In this document: positions 22,144 to 32,299 of the stretch, piece by piece | Layout of the letters: each line of letters starts with the position of its first letter | How positions within the stretch are numbered: position 1 is the first letter of the stretch | NCBI RefSeq assembly: GCF_014637085.1 | Contig: NZ_BMEU01000010.1 | Coordinates: 93,101 to 157,100, forward strand | Direction of reading: 5' to 3' | Source: Comamonas phosphati | GTDB lineage: Bacteria; Pseudomonadota; Gammaproteobacteria; Burkholderiales; Burkholderiaceae_C | DNA length: 64,000 bases | Program-made: the position numbers and the translations under genes | Notes under the pieces: generated by a model | Database searches by the model: none | What the model was told of the DNA's origin: nothing | Seen by the model: the letters and a program-made list of their open reading frames with translations, nothing else

Positions 22144-22533
22144 ACATTTTTCTACCACACAGAAGCTGGCCGCGTACTCGGATTCGTCGGTCACGGTGAT
22201 GTGGGCTTTGAGGCCCTGGACTTCGAACCAGTTCTTGAGCTCGCCGTGCAGGCGGATTTCGGGCTTGCCCGAGCGCAGGTTGGCGATCTCGCAGTGGCGC
22301 CAGGTCATGGGCATGCGCATCCCCAGGCCAATGGCCTTGCTGAAGGCCTCCTTGGCCGAAAAGCGCGTGGCCAGATAGCGTATGCCGCGCTCGGGCCAGC
22401 GCTCCGAGCGCGCGCGCCAGACGGCCAGTTCGGCTTCAGCCAGCACCTTCTCGGCAAAGCGCTCGCCATGCCTCTCCAGGCTGGCGCGTATGCGGCGGAT
22501 ATCGCAGATGTCGGTGCCTATGCCGTAGATCAT
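22135..22533 (-). CDS. acpS: Holo-[acyl-carrier-protein] synthase
   Basis: Transfers phosphopantetheine from CoA to Ser37 of acyl carrier protein (acpP is in this window). 132 residues with the magnesium-site motif [12 protein letters not shown] at the N-terminus and [13 protein letters not shown] in the middle, both diagnostic. Starts at 22533 (MIYGIGTD). The last residues KCPP and the stop codon come from the family A repeat, so the C-terminus has been reshaped by repeat insertion. This is harmless, since the family ends variably. Confidence 0.95.
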   Translation of the reverse strand: MIYGIGTDICDIRRIRASLERHGERFAEKVLAEAELAVWRARSERWPERGIRYLATRFSAKEAFSKAIGLGMRMPMTWRHCEIANLRSGKPEIRLHGELKNWFEVQGLKAHITVTDESEYAASFCVVEKCPP

Positions 22534-22615
22534 GGTTGTTCCTTGCGGACGGGGAATGGCATCTCGCCTGGCGCACGGGGCCATACGGGCCATCGCTACG
22601 CTCGGCCGTTAACCG

Positions 22616-23392
22616 CTAGGCCACTGCCTTCCGCGCCATGCCCGCATCGATGCAAGCCTGATAAGCCCGCACCGTCTCGGCATAGCCGAGCTCCAGCGCA
22701 TCGGCGATCAGCGCATGGCCGATGGAGACTTCGGCCAGACCGGGCACGCGCGCCACGAAGGCCGGCAGATTGTCGCGGTTCAGGTCATGGCCGGCATTGA
22801 TGCCCAAGCCGGCATCCAGTGCGGCCTGCGCGGCCTTGGCATAGGCCTGCAGCTGCTGCTCCTGGCCGGCCTGGCCCCAGGCTGCGGCATAGGGCTCGGT
22901 GTAAAGCTCCACGCGGTCGGCACCCACGGCCTTGGCGGCCGCCATCTGCTCGGGGATGGGGTCCATGAACAGGCTCACGCGCACGCCAAGCACGCGGCAC
23001 TCGGCGATCAGGGGTGCCAGGCGCTCGGCATCCTGCGGGAAGGTCCAGCCATGGTCGCTGGTGAACTGGTCTTCGCTGTCGGGCACGAAGGTGGCCTGGT
23101 GCGGGCGCGTCTGGCGGATGAACTCCATCAGGTTCTGCGTGGGATTGCCTTCGATATTGAATTCGGCCTGCGGCCAGACCTTGAGCAGCGCGTGCAGATC
23201 GTGCACGTCCTGGGCGCGGATATGGCGCTCATCGGGACGCGGATGGATGGTGATGCCCTGCGCTCCGGCCTGCAGGCAGATCTCGGCGGCGCGCGTCACG
23301 GACGGAATGCCCAGATGCCGGGTATTGCGCAGCAGCGCCACCTTGTTGACGTTGACCGACAGCGCCGTGCGCAAAGAGGCGGAAAGTTTCAT
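22616..23392 (-). CDS. pdxJ: Pyridoxine 5'-phosphate synthase
   Basis: Condenses 1-deoxyxylulose 5-phosphate with 3-amino-2-oxopropyl phosphate to give pyridoxine 5'-phosphate. TIM barrel of 258 residues with [14 protein letters not shown] at the N-terminus, [28 protein letters not shown] and [12 protein letters not shown], all PdxJ hallmarks. Its ATG overlaps the recO stop (ATGA). Position between recO and acpS is the classic arrangement. Confidence 0.96.
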   Translation of the reverse strand: MKLSASLRTALSVNVNKVALLRNTRHLGIPSVTRAAEICLQAGAQGITIHPRPDERHIRAQDVHDLHALLKVWPQAEFNIEGNPTQNLMEFIRQTRPHQATFVPDSEDQFTSDHGWTFPQDAERLAPLIAECRVLGVRVSLFMDPIPEQMAAAKAVGADRVELYTEPYAAAWGQAGQEQQLQAYAKAAQAALDAGLGINAGHDLNRDNLPAFVARVPGLAEVSIGHALIADALELGYAETVRAYQACIDAGMARKAVA

Positions 23393-24165
23393 AGCGATTG
23401 CAAATCCATCATCAGCTGGCGGGTGCGCAGCATGGTTGAGCCGCAATGGTATTGCAGAAGATTGCGCAATTGCGGCTTCAGGGCCTGCGCCACCTCGGGC
23501 TCGGCCAGGGCTTTCAGCGTCTGGGGAAACGGCTGCGCGGACTGCAGGGCCAGCTCGATGGCCTGCCACTGCCGCCCGGCCAGCGCCGCGCGCTCGTGCT
23601 GCGCGGCCTGGCGCAGGCCGCCTTCGGCCACCAGCGTGTAGCGGGCCGCGGCCGCCACGTCGCTGAGGGTGGTGGTCTCCTGGTCCAGCGCGGGCAGATG
23701 GCCCAGCTCGCGCAGCAGCACCAGCTCGAAGGCGCGCAGCACGGGCTCGATGGCATCGGTGCTGGCACCATGTTGGCCCGCGAGCACGCGCACCACGCCC
23801 GCGTAGATGTCGAACAGCGCGGCATAGGGATCGTCGCGCGCCAGCAGCCGCATCAGCAGCTCGTTCAGATACATGCCCGACCACAGCGCGTCGCCCTGCG
23901 GCATGACATGGCCGCCCACCCATTCGGCGCCCTTGAGCGTATGGATCTCGGCATTGCCCTCGGCGCCCAGCGTGTAGCTCAGCTGCAGCGGCTGCAGCGG
24001 CAGCAGCACGGGGCGGAAATTCGAGGTATGGCGCTTGACCCCCTTGGCCGCCAGCGCCACCCGCCCGCGATGGCGCGTGAACACCTCCAGGATGAGGCTG
24101 GACTCGCTCCAGTCGTACTGGTGGAGGATGTAGGCGGGTTCGTCGCTGATGCGTTTGGCGGCCAC
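23389..24165 (-). CDS. recO: DNA repair protein RecO
   Basis: RecFOR-pathway mediator that loads RecA on single-stranded DNA. 258 residues: N-terminal OB fold ([32 protein letters not shown]) and a helical C-terminal part. The zinc-finger cysteines of some RecO proteins are absent, as common in betaproteobacteria. The start is a GTG at 24165 with weak ribosome-binding site. A hairpin lies just upstream between era and recO. Confidence 0.92.
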   Translation of the reverse strand: MAAKRISDEPAYILHQYDWSESSLILEVFTRHRGRVALAAKGVKRHTSNFRPVLLPLQPLQLSYTLGAEGNAEIHTLKGAEWVGGHVMPQGDALWSGMYLNELLMRLLARDDPYAALFDIYAGVVRVLAGQHGASTDAIEPVLRAFELVLLRELGHLPALDQETTTLSDVAAAARYTLVAEGGLRQAAQHERAALAGRQWQAIELALQSAQPFPQTLKALAEPEVAQALKPQLRNLLQYHCGSTMLRTRQLMMDLQSL

Positions 24166-24179
24166 AGTGGGGTTCAGAG

Positions 24180-24206
24180 ATAAGAAAAGGCCTCAGCAGA
24201 GGCCTT
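24180..24206 (-). terminator. Hairpin between era and recO (possible attenuator)
   Basis: On the minus strand, arms AAGGCCTC and GAGGCCTT with loop TGCT, followed by TTCTTA. It is a plausible weak intrinsic terminator inside what is normally one operon, so it may lower recO-pdxJ-acpS expression relative to rnc-era. Confidence 0.6.
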
Positions 24207-24247
24207 GGTCCGGGAAATCATAGCCGGCGTTTCAAGCCGCAAGCCGC

Positions 24248-25357
24248 TTATTCATAGCCGAAGGACTTCACGCGGGCCTCGTCGTCGGCCCAGCCCGAGC
24301 GGACCTTGACCCAGATCTCGAGAAACACCTTGGCGCCCATGAGCTTTTCGAGTTCCTGGCGCGCCTCGGTGGAGATGCGCTTGAGGCGTTCGCCGCCCTG
24401 GCCGATGACCATGGCCTTGTGGCCGTCGCGCTCGACCACGATGGTGGCGGCAATGCGCATGAAACGGCCGTGCTTGGGGCTCGGCTCTTCCTCGAACTTG
24501 TCGATGACCACCGTGGAGGTATAGGGCAGCTCGTCGCCCGTGAAGCGGAACAGCTTCTCGCGGACGGTCTCCGAGGCCAGGAACTTCTCGCTGCGGTCGG
24601 TCAGCTCGTCGGGGCTGTAGAACCAGGGCTGCTGCGGCAGGTACTTGGAGCAGATGCCGAACATGCGCTCGATGTCCTTTTTGTTCTTGGCCGACATGGG
24701 CACGAACTCGGCAAACGGGTGGCGCTCCTGCATGTCGCGCAACCAGGGCGCGATCTCGGCGCGGCGGCCCACGGTGTCGAGCTTGTTGGCGATCAAGAGC
24801 GTCGGGATGCCGGGCTTGAACAGCGACAGCACCTTGGCATCGGCCAGCGTGAAGCTGCCGGCCTCGACCACGAACAGGATCAGGTCCACGTCGCCGATGG
24901 CGCCCATCACCGTCTTGTTCAGCGACTTGTTCAGCGCCGTCGAATGCTTGGTCTGGAAGCCCGGCGTATCGACGAACACAAACTGGGTCTCGTCCTTGGT
25001 GCGTATGCCCGTGATGCGGTGGCGCGTGGTCTGGGCCTTGCGCGAGGTGATGGAGACTTTCTGCCCTACCAGCGCATTCATCAGCGTGGACTTGCCCACA
25101 TTGGGCTTGCCGACGATGGCGATCAGGCCGCAGCGCTGCTCTTCGGGGGCATAGATGCGTGCAGGCTGCGGCTCGGGTTCGGCGACGTCCTGGCGGCTCA
25201 CCGCCGAAGCACTGCCGGGTTGGGCCGCCGCCAGCATGGCGTCGATATCGGCCGGGCTCTGGCCGCCGGCATCCGTCGCCTTGTTCGCAGTCTTTTTTGC
25301 CTTGGCGCTTGCTGCGCCGGCGGTGCCCGCTATCTTTTTCTTGGCAGCATCGGTCAT
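24248..25357 (-). CDS. era: GTPase Era
   Basis: Ribosome-assembly GTPase acting on the 16S rRNA 3' end. 369 residues, longer than the usual 300 because of an N-terminal Ala/Lys-rich extension of about 75 residues. GTPase motifs: G1 [11 protein letters not shown]2 TTRHRITG region, G3 DTPGF, G4 NKLD; C-terminal KH domain with [13 protein letters not shown]. The ATG at 25357 overlaps the rnc stop. The basic extension looks unstructured and may add RNA contacts. Confidence 0.95.
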   Translation of the reverse strand: MTDAAKKKIAGTAGAASAKAKKTANKATDAGGQSPADIDAMLAAAQPGSASAVSRQDVAEPEPQPARIYAPEEQRCGLIAIVGKPNVGKSTLMNALVGQKVSITSRKAQTTRHRITGIRTKDETQFVFVDTPGFQTKHSTALNKSLNKTVMGAIGDVDLILFVVEAGSFTLADAKVLSLFKPGIPTLLIANKLDTVGRRAEIAPWLRDMQERHPFAEFVPMSAKNKKDIERMFGICSKYLPQQPWFYSPDELTDRSEKFLASETVREKLFRFTGDELPYTSTVVIDKFEEEPSPKHGRFMRIAATIVVERDGHKAMVIGQGGERLKRISTEARQELEKLMGAKVFLEIWVKVRSGWADDEARVKSFGYE

Positions 25358-26037
25358 GGGTGTTTGGCTTTCAATTGTTCCAGCACGGCAGCCGCCGCCG
25401 CCTGTTCGCCCGCACGGCGCGATCCGCCGATGCCTTGGGCCTTGATATTCCACTCTGCCACAGCGCATTCGACCTTGAAAGTCTGGCGGTGCGCGGCGCC
25501 GGTGATTTCCACCACCTGGTACTGGGGCAGCTTCATGTGCCGGCCCTGCAGCAGCTCCTGCAGCGCGGTCTTGGGGTCCTTCTCGGCCGCGCGCATGTCG
25601 GGGTTGATGTCCACGGCCTCGAACAGGTGGTGGACCACTTTTTCCGCGCCGGCAAAGCCGGCGTCGAGATAGACGGCGCCGATCAGGGCCTCCACCGCAT
25701 CGGCCAGGATGGACGGGCGCTGCTTGCCGCCGGACTTGGACTCACCCTCGCCCAGGCGCAGCAGGCCGGGCAGCTGCAATTGCAAGGCAATCTTGTGCAG
25801 GGTGCCCTCCTTGACCAGATTGGCGCGCACGCGGGACAGGTCGCCCTCGGGCATGGAGGCCAGCCGCGCGTACAGCAGGCTGGAGATGGCCAGGCTCAGC
25901 ACCGAGTCGCCGAGAAACTCCAGGCGCTCGTTGTTGTCCGCCGAAAAGCTGCGGTGCGTGACGGCACGCTGCAGCAGGGCCGGATCGGCAAATTGATGTT
26001 GCAGCCGCTGCTGCAGGGCGATAAGTGCAGGTTCCAC
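25354..26037 (-). CDS. rnc: Ribonuclease III
   Basis: Endonuclease for double-stranded RNA, processing rRNA. RNase III domain with the signature [13 protein letters not shown] and second acidic cluster [13 protein letters not shown], then a C-terminal dsRNA-binding domain ([13 protein letters not shown] ... [15 protein letters not shown]). I choose the GTG at 26037, which yields 227 residues, colinear with the 226-residue E. coli enzyme. The open frame would allow up to 267 residues from 26157 but without family similarity. The stop overlaps the era start. Confidence 0.93.
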   Translation of the reverse strand: MEPALIALQQRLQHQFADPALLQRAVTHRSFSADNNERLEFLGDSVLSLAISSLLYARLASMPEGDLSRVRANLVKEGTLHKIALQLQLPGLLRLGEGESKSGGKQRPSILADAVEALIGAVYLDAGFAGAEKVVHHLFEAVDINPDMRAAEKDPKTALQELLQGRHMKLPQYQVVEITGAAHRQTFKVECAVAEWNIKAQGIGGSRRAGEQAAAAAVLEQLKAKHP

Positions 26038-26165
26038 CAGAATGGTTCCACGGCATGCACCGTCCAGGCCGGAGCCTGGCTGGCGCATGCCGTGGCCTTG
26101 TTGATAGGACTTGCGATTCATGAGGCCCAGGCACCCTGCCCGGACCCCGTTGCGCAAGCCGCAGT

Positions 26166-26516
26166 TTATTTCTTGAAACGATAGACCAGGTAGGCCGGGC
26201 CTGCCAGATGGATTTCTCGGGAGTATTCAAAGCCCACGACCACCTGGTCGTTCACCTTGGTCACATGCAGGTTGGCACCGCTGACGGAGTCGATGTTGTC
26301 GATGGCCGCCGCGCGGTCGAAACTGGCCCTGACCTCGGCCACGGTATTGCCTTCCGAGGCCGCCTTGTTGGCTGCCTTGACCGCCGCCTGGTATTCCAGG
26401 AAGACGGGCAGCGATTGTGCGCCAATCCCGACCACGGCGACCAGGAAGGCCACGATCAACACCAGTCCTATGAAGGACAGGCCTTTTTGACGCGAACGGC
26501 TTGCAATGCTCTTCAT
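26166..26516 (-). CDS. DUF4845 family single-pass membrane protein
   Basis: 116 residues. A basic N-terminus (SIASRSRQKGLSF) and one helix (IGLVLIVAFLVAVVGIGA) resemble a pilin-like leader or signal anchor, followed by a small periplasmic domain ending YREIHLAG/VYRFKK-like. This family is regularly found between lepB and rnc in betaproteobacteria, as here. The function is unknown; the lepB link suggests an envelope role. Confidence 0.85.
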   Translation of the reverse strand: MKSIASRSRQKGLSFIGLVLIVAFLVAVVGIGAQSLPVFLEYQAAVKAANKAASEGNTVAEVRASFDRAAAIDNIDSVSGANLHVTKVNDQVVVGFEYSREIHLAGPAYLVYRFKK

Positions 26517-26581
26517 GCTTTTTCCCTCCTCAAAGGCAGGCTTGTAGCTGCCCGCTCATTCCAGAAAACACGGTGCAACGG

Positions 26582-27559
26582 TCAGTGGAAGCTGCCGATG
26601 CGCTTGAAGTCGCCGAAATTCATCCAGACGAAGAAGGCCTTGCCGACGATGTTCCGGTCCGGCACAAAGCCCCAGTAGCGCGAATCCAGCGAATTGTCGC
26701 GGTTGTCGCCCATCATGAAGTAATGGCCTTCGGGGACCTTGCAGGTCACGCCTTCGACGCTGTAGCGGCAGTTCTGCCGGAACTCGAAGTTGCTGGCACC
26801 CTGGATGAAGGCCGGCACGTCGTTGTTCAGGATGAGGCGGTGCGGCTTGTCGCCCAGGACCTCGTCGAACTGCTTGAAATAGCGCATCACGTCGCGGTCC
26901 AGGAAGTCCGGCACCTCGGACACCGGCAGCTCCTTGCCGTTGATCGTCAGGCGCTTGTTGATATAGGCCACCTCGTCGCCGGGCAGGCCCACCACGCGCT
27001 TGATGTAGTCCAGGCTGGGCTGGGGCGGATAGCGGAACACCATCACGTCGCCGCGCTGCACGGGCGAGCCTTCGGTGATCTTCTTGTTGATCACGGGCAG
27101 GCGGATGCCGTAGGTGAACTTGTTCACGAGGATCAGGTCGCCCACCAGCAGCGTGGGGATCATCGAGCCCGAGGGAATCTTGAAGGGCTCGAACAAAAAG
27201 GAGCGCAGGATGAACACGATGGCGATCACCGGGAACAGGCCCGCCGTCCAGTCCAGCCACCAGGGCTGCATGAGGATGCGGCCCTTGGCTTCTTCCGAGA
27301 CCTCGATATCCGTCTTGGCGATGCCCATGCGATCGAGCTCGGCGCGGCGCTCGATCGCGGACTGCTCCAGCGCCTGCGCCGCGGCACGGCGCCGGGGCAG
27401 GAAGTAGCTACGCTCGGCAATCCAGTACAGGCCCGTCACCAGCGTGGCCATAAGCAGCAGCAGCGCGAAATTGCCCTCGATCGCACCGGTGTACCAGGCG
27501 CCGATATAGCCGACAAAAGCCGCCAGGACGGCGGCCGTGAACCATTGCATGACTTGCAT
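26582..27559 (-). CDS. lepB: Signal peptidase I
   Basis: Inner-membrane protease that cleaves Sec signal peptides. 325 residues: two N-terminal transmembrane stretches (about 7-22 and 31-47), a cytoplasmic loop, a further membrane segment (FPVIAIVFILRSFLF) and the periplasmic catalytic domain with PSGSMIPTLLVGD (nucleophile S132), the general-base Lys in YIKRVVGLPGD, and GDNRDNSLDSR. The ATG at 27559 overlaps the lepA stop (TGATG). MQVMQW allows a second start 9 bases later. Confidence 0.96.
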   Translation of the reverse strand: MQVMQWFTAAVLAAFVGYIGAWYTGAIEGNFALLLLMATLVTGLYWIAERSYFLPRRRAAAQALEQSAIERRAELDRMGIAKTDIEVSEEAKGRILMQPWWLDWTAGLFPVIAIVFILRSFLFEPFKIPSGSMIPTLLVGDLILVNKFTYGIRLPVINKKITEGSPVQRGDVMVFRYPPQPSLDYIKRVVGLPGDEVAYINKRLTINGKELPVSEVPDFLDRDVMRYFKQFDEVLGDKPHRLILNNDVPAFIQGASNFEFRQNCRYSVEGVTCKVPEGHYFMMGDNRDNSLDSRYWGFVPDRNIVGKAFFVWMNFGDFKRIGSFH

Positions 27560-29367
27560 CAATCCTCCACTTGCAGAATGGCCAGGAAGGCCTCCTGCGG
27601 AACTTCCACCGAACCGATCTGCTTCATGCGCTTCTTGCCGGCCTTCTGCTTTTCGAGCAGCTTGCGCTTGCGCGTGATGTCGCCGCCGTAGCACTTGGCC
27701 AGCACGTTCTTGCGCATGGCCTTGACGGTTTCTCGCGCGATGATATTGGCGCCGATGGCGGCCTGGATGGCCACGTCGAACATCTGGCGGCTGATGATCT
27801 CGCGCATCTTGGCCACCACGGCGCGGCCGCGGTACACCGACTGCGAGCGGTGCACGATGATGGACAGCGCATCGACCTTGTCGCCGTTGAGCAGGATGTC
27901 GACCTTGACCACGTCGGAGGCGCGATATTCCAGAAACTCATAGTCCATGGAGGCGTAACCGCGCGAGACGGATTTGAGCTTGTCGAAGAAGTCCAGCACG
28001 ATCTCGCCCAGCGGCATCTCGTAGGTCAGCATGACCTGGCGGCCGTGGTAGGCCATGTTCTTTTGCACGCCGCGCTTTTGATTGGCCAGCGTCATCACCG
28101 GGCCCACATAGTCTTGCGGCATGTACAGATGCACGGTGACGATGGGCTCACGGATTTCCTCCATGCGGCCCTGGTCAGGCATCTTGGAAGGGTTCTCGAC
28201 CAGGATGACTTCGCCATCTGCCTTGACCACCTCGTAGACCACGCTGGGCGCGGTCGTGATCAGGTCCTGATCGAACTCGCGCTCCAGGCGTTCCTGCACG
28301 ATTTCCATGTGCAGCAGGCCCAGGAAGCCGCAGCGGAAACCAAAGCCCAGCGCCTGCGAGACTTCGGGCTCATATTGCAGCGCAGCATCATTGAGCTGCA
28401 GCTTTTCCAGCGCGTCGCGCAGCTGGTCGTATTCGCTGGCTTCGGTCGGGTACAGGCCGGCGAACACCTGGGGCTTGACTTCCTTGAAGCCAGGCAGCGC
28501 CGATTCGGCGGGGCCCAGGTTGTTGGGCAGCTTTTTTTCCAGTGTGACGGTATCACCCACCTTGGCGGCCTTCAGTTCCTTGATGCCGGCAATGATGTAG
28601 CCCACTTCACCGGCCCTGAGCGAATCACGCGGCTGGTTGGCCGGCGTGAACACGCCGACGCTGTTGGCTTCGTAGGCAGCGCCGGTCGCCATCATCTTGA
28701 AGCGCTCGCCCTTCTTGAGCTGGCCATCGACCACACGCACCAGCATCACGACGCCCACATAGGAGTCGAACCAGCTGTCCACGATCATGGCGCGCAGCGG
28801 CGCATCCGGCTTGCCCTTGGGCGGCGGCACCTTGGCCACCACGGCTTCGAGAATCTCGTCGATGCCCATGCCGGTCTTGGCCGAGCAGGGAATGGCGTCG
28901 GTCGCATCAATGCCGATCACATCTTCGATCTCGGCCTTGGCGTTGTCGGGATCGGCATTGGGCAGATCCATCTTGTTGAGCACGGCAAACACTTCCACAC
29001 CCAGGTCCAGCGCGGTGTAGCAGTTGGCCACGGTCTGGGCTTCCACGCCCTGCGAGGCGTCGACCACCAGCAGCGCCCCCTCGCAGGCGGACAGCGAGCG
29101 GCTCACCTCATAGGAGAAGTCGACGTGGCCGGGGGTGTCGATCAGGTTCAGGTTGTAGACCTGGCCGTCCTTGGCCTTGTACTGCAGAGCCGCCGTCTGG
29201 GCCTTGATGGTGATGCCGCGCTCTTTCTCGATGTCCATCGAGTCCAGCACCTGGGCCTCCATATCGCGATCGGCCAGGCCGCCGCAACGCTGGATCAAAC
29301 GGTCTGCCAGCGTCGACTTGCCATGGTCGATGTGCGCAATGATGGAGAAATTTCGGATGTGATTCAT
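27559..29367 (-). CDS. lepA: Elongation factor 4 (LepA)
   Basis: Translational GTPase that back-translocates or helps assemble ribosomes. 602 residues, standard length. G1 [15 protein letters not shown]3 DTPGHVDF, G4 NKMDL, and the LepA-specific C-terminal domain near the end ([20 protein letters not shown] as the positively charged tail). Start is the ATG at 29367; a TTG codon just before it would only add one residue. First gene of lepA-lepB-DUF4845-rnc-era. Confidence 0.97.
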   Translation of the reverse strand: MNHIRNFSIIAHIDHGKSTLADRLIQRCGGLADRDMEAQVLDSMDIEKERGITIKAQTAALQYKAKDGQVYNLNLIDTPGHVDFSYEVSRSLSACEGALLVVDASQGVEAQTVANCYTALDLGVEVFAVLNKMDLPNADPDNAKAEIEDVIGIDATDAIPCSAKTGMGIDEILEAVVAKVPPPKGKPDAPLRAMIVDSWFDSYVGVVMLVRVVDGQLKKGERFKMMATGAAYEANSVGVFTPANQPRDSLRAGEVGYIIAGIKELKAAKVGDTVTLEKKLPNNLGPAESALPGFKEVKPQVFAGLYPTEASEYDQLRDALEKLQLNDAALQYEPEVSQALGFGFRCGFLGLLHMEIVQERLEREFDQDLITTAPSVVYEVVKADGEVILVENPSKMPDQGRMEEIREPIVTVHLYMPQDYVGPVMTLANQKRGVQKNMAYHGRQVMLTYEMPLGEIVLDFFDKLKSVSRGYASMDYEFLEYRASDVVKVDILLNGDKVDALSIIVHRSQSVYRGRAVVAKMREIISRQMFDVAIQAAIGANIIARETVKAMRKNVLAKCYGGDITRKRKLLEKQKAGKKRMKQIGSVEVPQEAFLAILQVED

Positions 29368-29370
29368 CAA

Positions 29371-29790
29371 CGAGAAAAACGACTATTGAATTGGAAAAAA
29401 GTGGCCAAACGCGCAAGAAAAAAGGGCGCGTCCATTGGCGGCGCGCCCGTAACCAACAATCTCTGGCAACTGCGATAGTTGGGACTTCATTGTAGGCAAA
29501 ACGGGCCGCAAACCAAGACCCGGCAAGGCTTGACAAGTGATTGGATGTGTCTGTCGAAATCATTTATCAACAGCTTACCCACAAGAACAATCCACTCATT
29601 TGCCCATCAGCGACCGGAAATTGCAAGGGCTTTTGCACCGCTAGGAAACCGCCGAAATCAGCCGTTTTTTTGCATCCAACCACCATGCATTTGCGTTGGA
29701 TTCTACCTAATGGCATAGGGACACTGCCCCCGAGGGGATGAACCCGGCCTGACAGCCCGAAATCCACTCCGCCCCAGGGCATATAAAGGC
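29371..29790. other. Gene-free region between mucD and lepA
   Basis: 420 bases without a credible ORF. It holds two DnaA-box-like nonamers in tandem, TTATCAACA (29564-29572) and TTACCCACA (29575-29583), each one mismatch from TTATCCACA, and a T-run after a CG-rich stretch near 29661-29680. It should contain the lepA promoter, which I cannot place with certainty. No RNA gene recognised. Confidence 0.45.
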
Positions 29791-31308
29791 TTATTTGGCA
29801 GGACGGATCAGCACGTACTGCGCCCACTCGCCGCGGCGCACCAGCACATTGACCGGCTTGGACTTGTCGGCCTTGGCCCAGGCGGCCTCGAAGCTCTTGA
29901 GGTCGGCCACTTCCACATTGGCCAGCTGCAAAATGACATCGCCTTCGCGCAGGCCGGCCCGGGCGGCCGCGTCCGTGGCGGCAACCACCTTGACGCCGCC
30001 CTTGATGGCCAGCTCCTTCTTCTGGGCCGCCGTCAGCTCGCCCAGCGTCAGGCCCAGCGGCTTGTTGCTGAGCGTGCCTTGCGGGGAGGGCTTGCCGCCG
30101 CTGCCCGGGGTCTTGGCCTTGGCGGCGGCGCCATCGGGTTCCACCTCGGCAATCACCAGATTCAGGTCCTTGTTCTTGCCGCGGCGCAGCACGGACAGCG
30201 TGCTGCGCGTTCCCGGCTTGGTATTGCCCACCATGCGCGGCAGGTCGGACACCTTGTCGATGGGCTTGCCGTCGAATTTGGTGATCACGTCGCCGGCCTC
30301 CACGCCCGCCTTGGCGGCCGGCGAATCCGGCTCCACGGCCGACACCAGCGCGCCCTGGGCCTTGCCCAGGCCTATGGATTCGGCGATTTCCTTGGTCACG
30401 GGGCCGATCTGCACGCCGATGCGCCCGCGCGTGACCTTGCCGGTGGCGCGCAGCTGGTCGCTGACGCGGATGGCCTCGTCCGCCGGAATGGCGAAGCTGA
30501 TGCCCATGAAGCCGCCCGAACGCGAATAGATCTGGCTGTTGATGCCCACCACCTCGCCGCGCATATTGATCAGCGGACCGCCAGAATTGCCGGGGTTGAT
30601 GGCCACATCGGTCTGGATGAAGGGCAGGTAGTCGCCCGTATCGCGCTGCTTGGCCGAGACGATGCCGGCCGTGACCGAGTTCTCGAGGCCGAAGGGCGAG
30701 CCTATGGCCATCACCCACTCGCCGACCTTGAGCTTGTTCACGTCGCCGATCTTGACGGCGGGCAGGCTCTTGGCATCGATCTTGACCACGGCCACGTCGG
30801 TGCGCTTGTCGCTGCCGACGATCTTGGCCTTGAACTCGCGCTTGTCGGTCAGCGTCACGATGACCTCGTCCGCGCCCTCGACCACATGGGCATTGGTCAT
30901 CACATAGCCGTCGGGCGTGAGGATGAAGCCCGAGCCCACGCCGCGTGGCTGCTCCTCCTCGCCGGGCGGGGACTGGCGTGGCGAACGACGCGGCATATTG
31001 GGCAGGGGCAGGCCGAAGCGGCGAAAGAACTCCAGCATGTCCTCGTCCATGCCCTGGCTGTCGTCGCTGCTCGTGACCTTCTCCAGCGTACGGATATTGA
31101 CCACCGATGGGCCGACCTGGTCGACCAGGTCGGTGAAATCAGGCAGACCGCGGGCCGTGGCAGCGCTCTGGGCCTGCGCCGCGGCAAACGGCAGCACGGC
31201 CGAAGCCCCGATGGCGGCCAGCGCCATGGCGCTGGCCAGCGCGGTCGCCGACACAGTGGCCGACGCGCGGGATGTGAGCGACTTCCAGGCAAATGTGGTC
31301 ATGGTCAT
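29791..31308 (-). CDS. mucD: Periplasmic serine protease, DegP/MucD type
   Basis: Envelope quality-control protease. 505 residues: signal peptide about 1-47 (cleavage after AQA), trypsin-like domain with catalytic triad H141 (TNAHVV), D171 (RTDVAVV) and S242 (GNSGGP), then two PDZ domains (first with GVQIGPVTKEIAESIGL, second LGLTLGEL ... GVKVV). A Pro/Gln/Glu-rich loop (PRRSPRQSPPGEEEQ) sits before the active site. ATG at 31308 and 31302 are both served by AAGGAAAAGG. Lies behind rpoE-rseA, so likely part of the sigma-E response. Confidence 0.95.
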   Translation of the reverse strand: MTMTTFAWKSLTSRASATVSATALASAMALAAIGASAVLPFAAAQAQSAATARGLPDFTDLVDQVGPSVVNIRTLEKVTSSDDSQGMDEDMLEFFRRFGLPLPNMPRRSPRQSPPGEEEQPRGVGSGFILTPDGYVMTNAHVVEGADEVIVTLTDKREFKAKIVGSDKRTDVAVVKIDAKSLPAVKIGDVNKLKVGEWVMAIGSPFGLENSVTAGIVSAKQRDTGDYLPFIQTDVAINPGNSGGPLINMRGEVVGINSQIYSRSGGFMGISFAIPADEAIRVSDQLRATGKVTRGRIGVQIGPVTKEIAESIGLGKAQGALVSAVEPDSPAAKAGVEAGDVITKFDGKPIDKVSDLPRMVGNTKPGTRSTLSVLRRGKNKDLNLVIAEVEPDGAAAKAKTPGSGGKPSPQGTLSNKPLGLTLGELTAAQKKELAIKGGVKVVAATDAAARAGLREGDVILQLANVEVADLKSFEAAWAKADKSKPVNVLVRRGEWAQYVLIRPAK

Positions 31309-31492
31309 CCTTTTCCTTGTTCGGTTGCAGGCCCTCATTCTGGCAAAGCTGCAACCCCTCATAAAACAATAGCTTCAAGCGCTGGAAATTCAAGCACCTG
31401 AAGCAAGAATTTAACGAAAATCGATGTCTATCAAGCGCAAGCTGCTCACAAATCAATGAACAGCATTGAGCGGCTGCGCGTACCGGCCTACG

Positions 31493-32248
31493 TCAGGGCC
31501 GCTGGGCGGAGCGCATGCTGGCGAAGTTGGCATTGCGCAGAAAACTCGCCGGCATCTGCAGATTCGCGGCGCTGCTGTACTGGGGATGCGAGGCCAGCAG
31601 CTCGTCAAGGCGCGGGTCGCGCAGCATCACGCTCTGGCCGTAAGGGCCGGCCATGGCCACCACGGAGGAGGACTGCGCCTGCTCGCCCAGGGGCAGCCCG
31701 CTTTCGTCGCCAGCCACAGAAGCCGGGGCAGCCGCCATCAGCGCCGAAACCTGCGGCGTGCCGAGATCGGCCAGCTGCGCGGCGGGCAGCGGGCTGGCGC
31801 CGCCCAGCATCACGCTCCAGCCTATGGCCGCCACGGCCGCCATGGAGGCCACACCGGCCGTCATCTTCCAGCGGAACACCGAGGCATTGGCCGCCGAGCG
31901 CACCGGGAATGCGATCACGGGCGCACCGTTGCCCACCAGACGCTCCGATGACGGCACCTGGGGAGCGGGAACCACCTGCTCCAGCTGCCCCAAGGGCATG
32001 CCGGGCTCCGCCTGGCCGGGGCGCGGCTCGCTCGCCATGAACAGGCGCACGCCCGACAGCACATCGTGCTGGCTGTGGTGGGCCAGTTCGGGGGAGCGCA
32101 GCACATCGCCGATCAGGTGGTACATGCTCCAGGATTGCTGGCCTTCGTCGCTCTCGGCATAGGCCAGCACGGCCTGCAGCTGCGGCCCGGATGCCTCCCC
32201 GTCGACCAGGGCGGAAAGCTGTTCGCGTTGGATCGGATCGTCGTTCAT
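31493..32248 (-). CDS. rseA: Anti-sigma factor RseA/MucA-like
   Basis: 251 residues. The N-terminal part (REQLSALVDGEASG, then WSMYHLIGDVLRS) is the cytoplasmic RseA domain that binds sigma-E; one transmembrane helix around residues 128-150 (TAGVASMAAVAAIGWSVML) and a periplasmic region without known catalytic motif follow. Lies 51 bases behind rpoE. The start is the ATG at 32248 (MNDDPIQREQL). No rseB/mucB gene follows; the protease mucD is next. Confidence 0.88.
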   Translation of the reverse strand: MNDDPIQREQLSALVDGEASGPQLQAVLAYAESDEGQQSWSMYHLIGDVLRSPELAHHSQHDVLSGVRLFMASEPRPGQAEPGMPLGQLEQVVPAPQVPSSERLVGNGAPVIAFPVRSAANASVFRWKMTAGVASMAAVAAIGWSVMLGGASPLPAAQLADLGTPQVSALMAAAPASVAGDESGLPLGEQAQSSSVVAMAGPYGQSVMLRDPRLDELLASHPQYSSAANLQMPASFLRNANFASMRSAQRP

Positions 32249-32299
32249 GGAATTCACCTGCTCATCTTGCTTGCCCGCATCGCGCGCACTCATGCACAT

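Noticed and set aside
27571-29478. A 635-codon open frame opposite lepA
   Set aside because: Composition (His/Gln/Asp-rich) is that of an antisense shadow; lepA on the other strand has all expected motifs.
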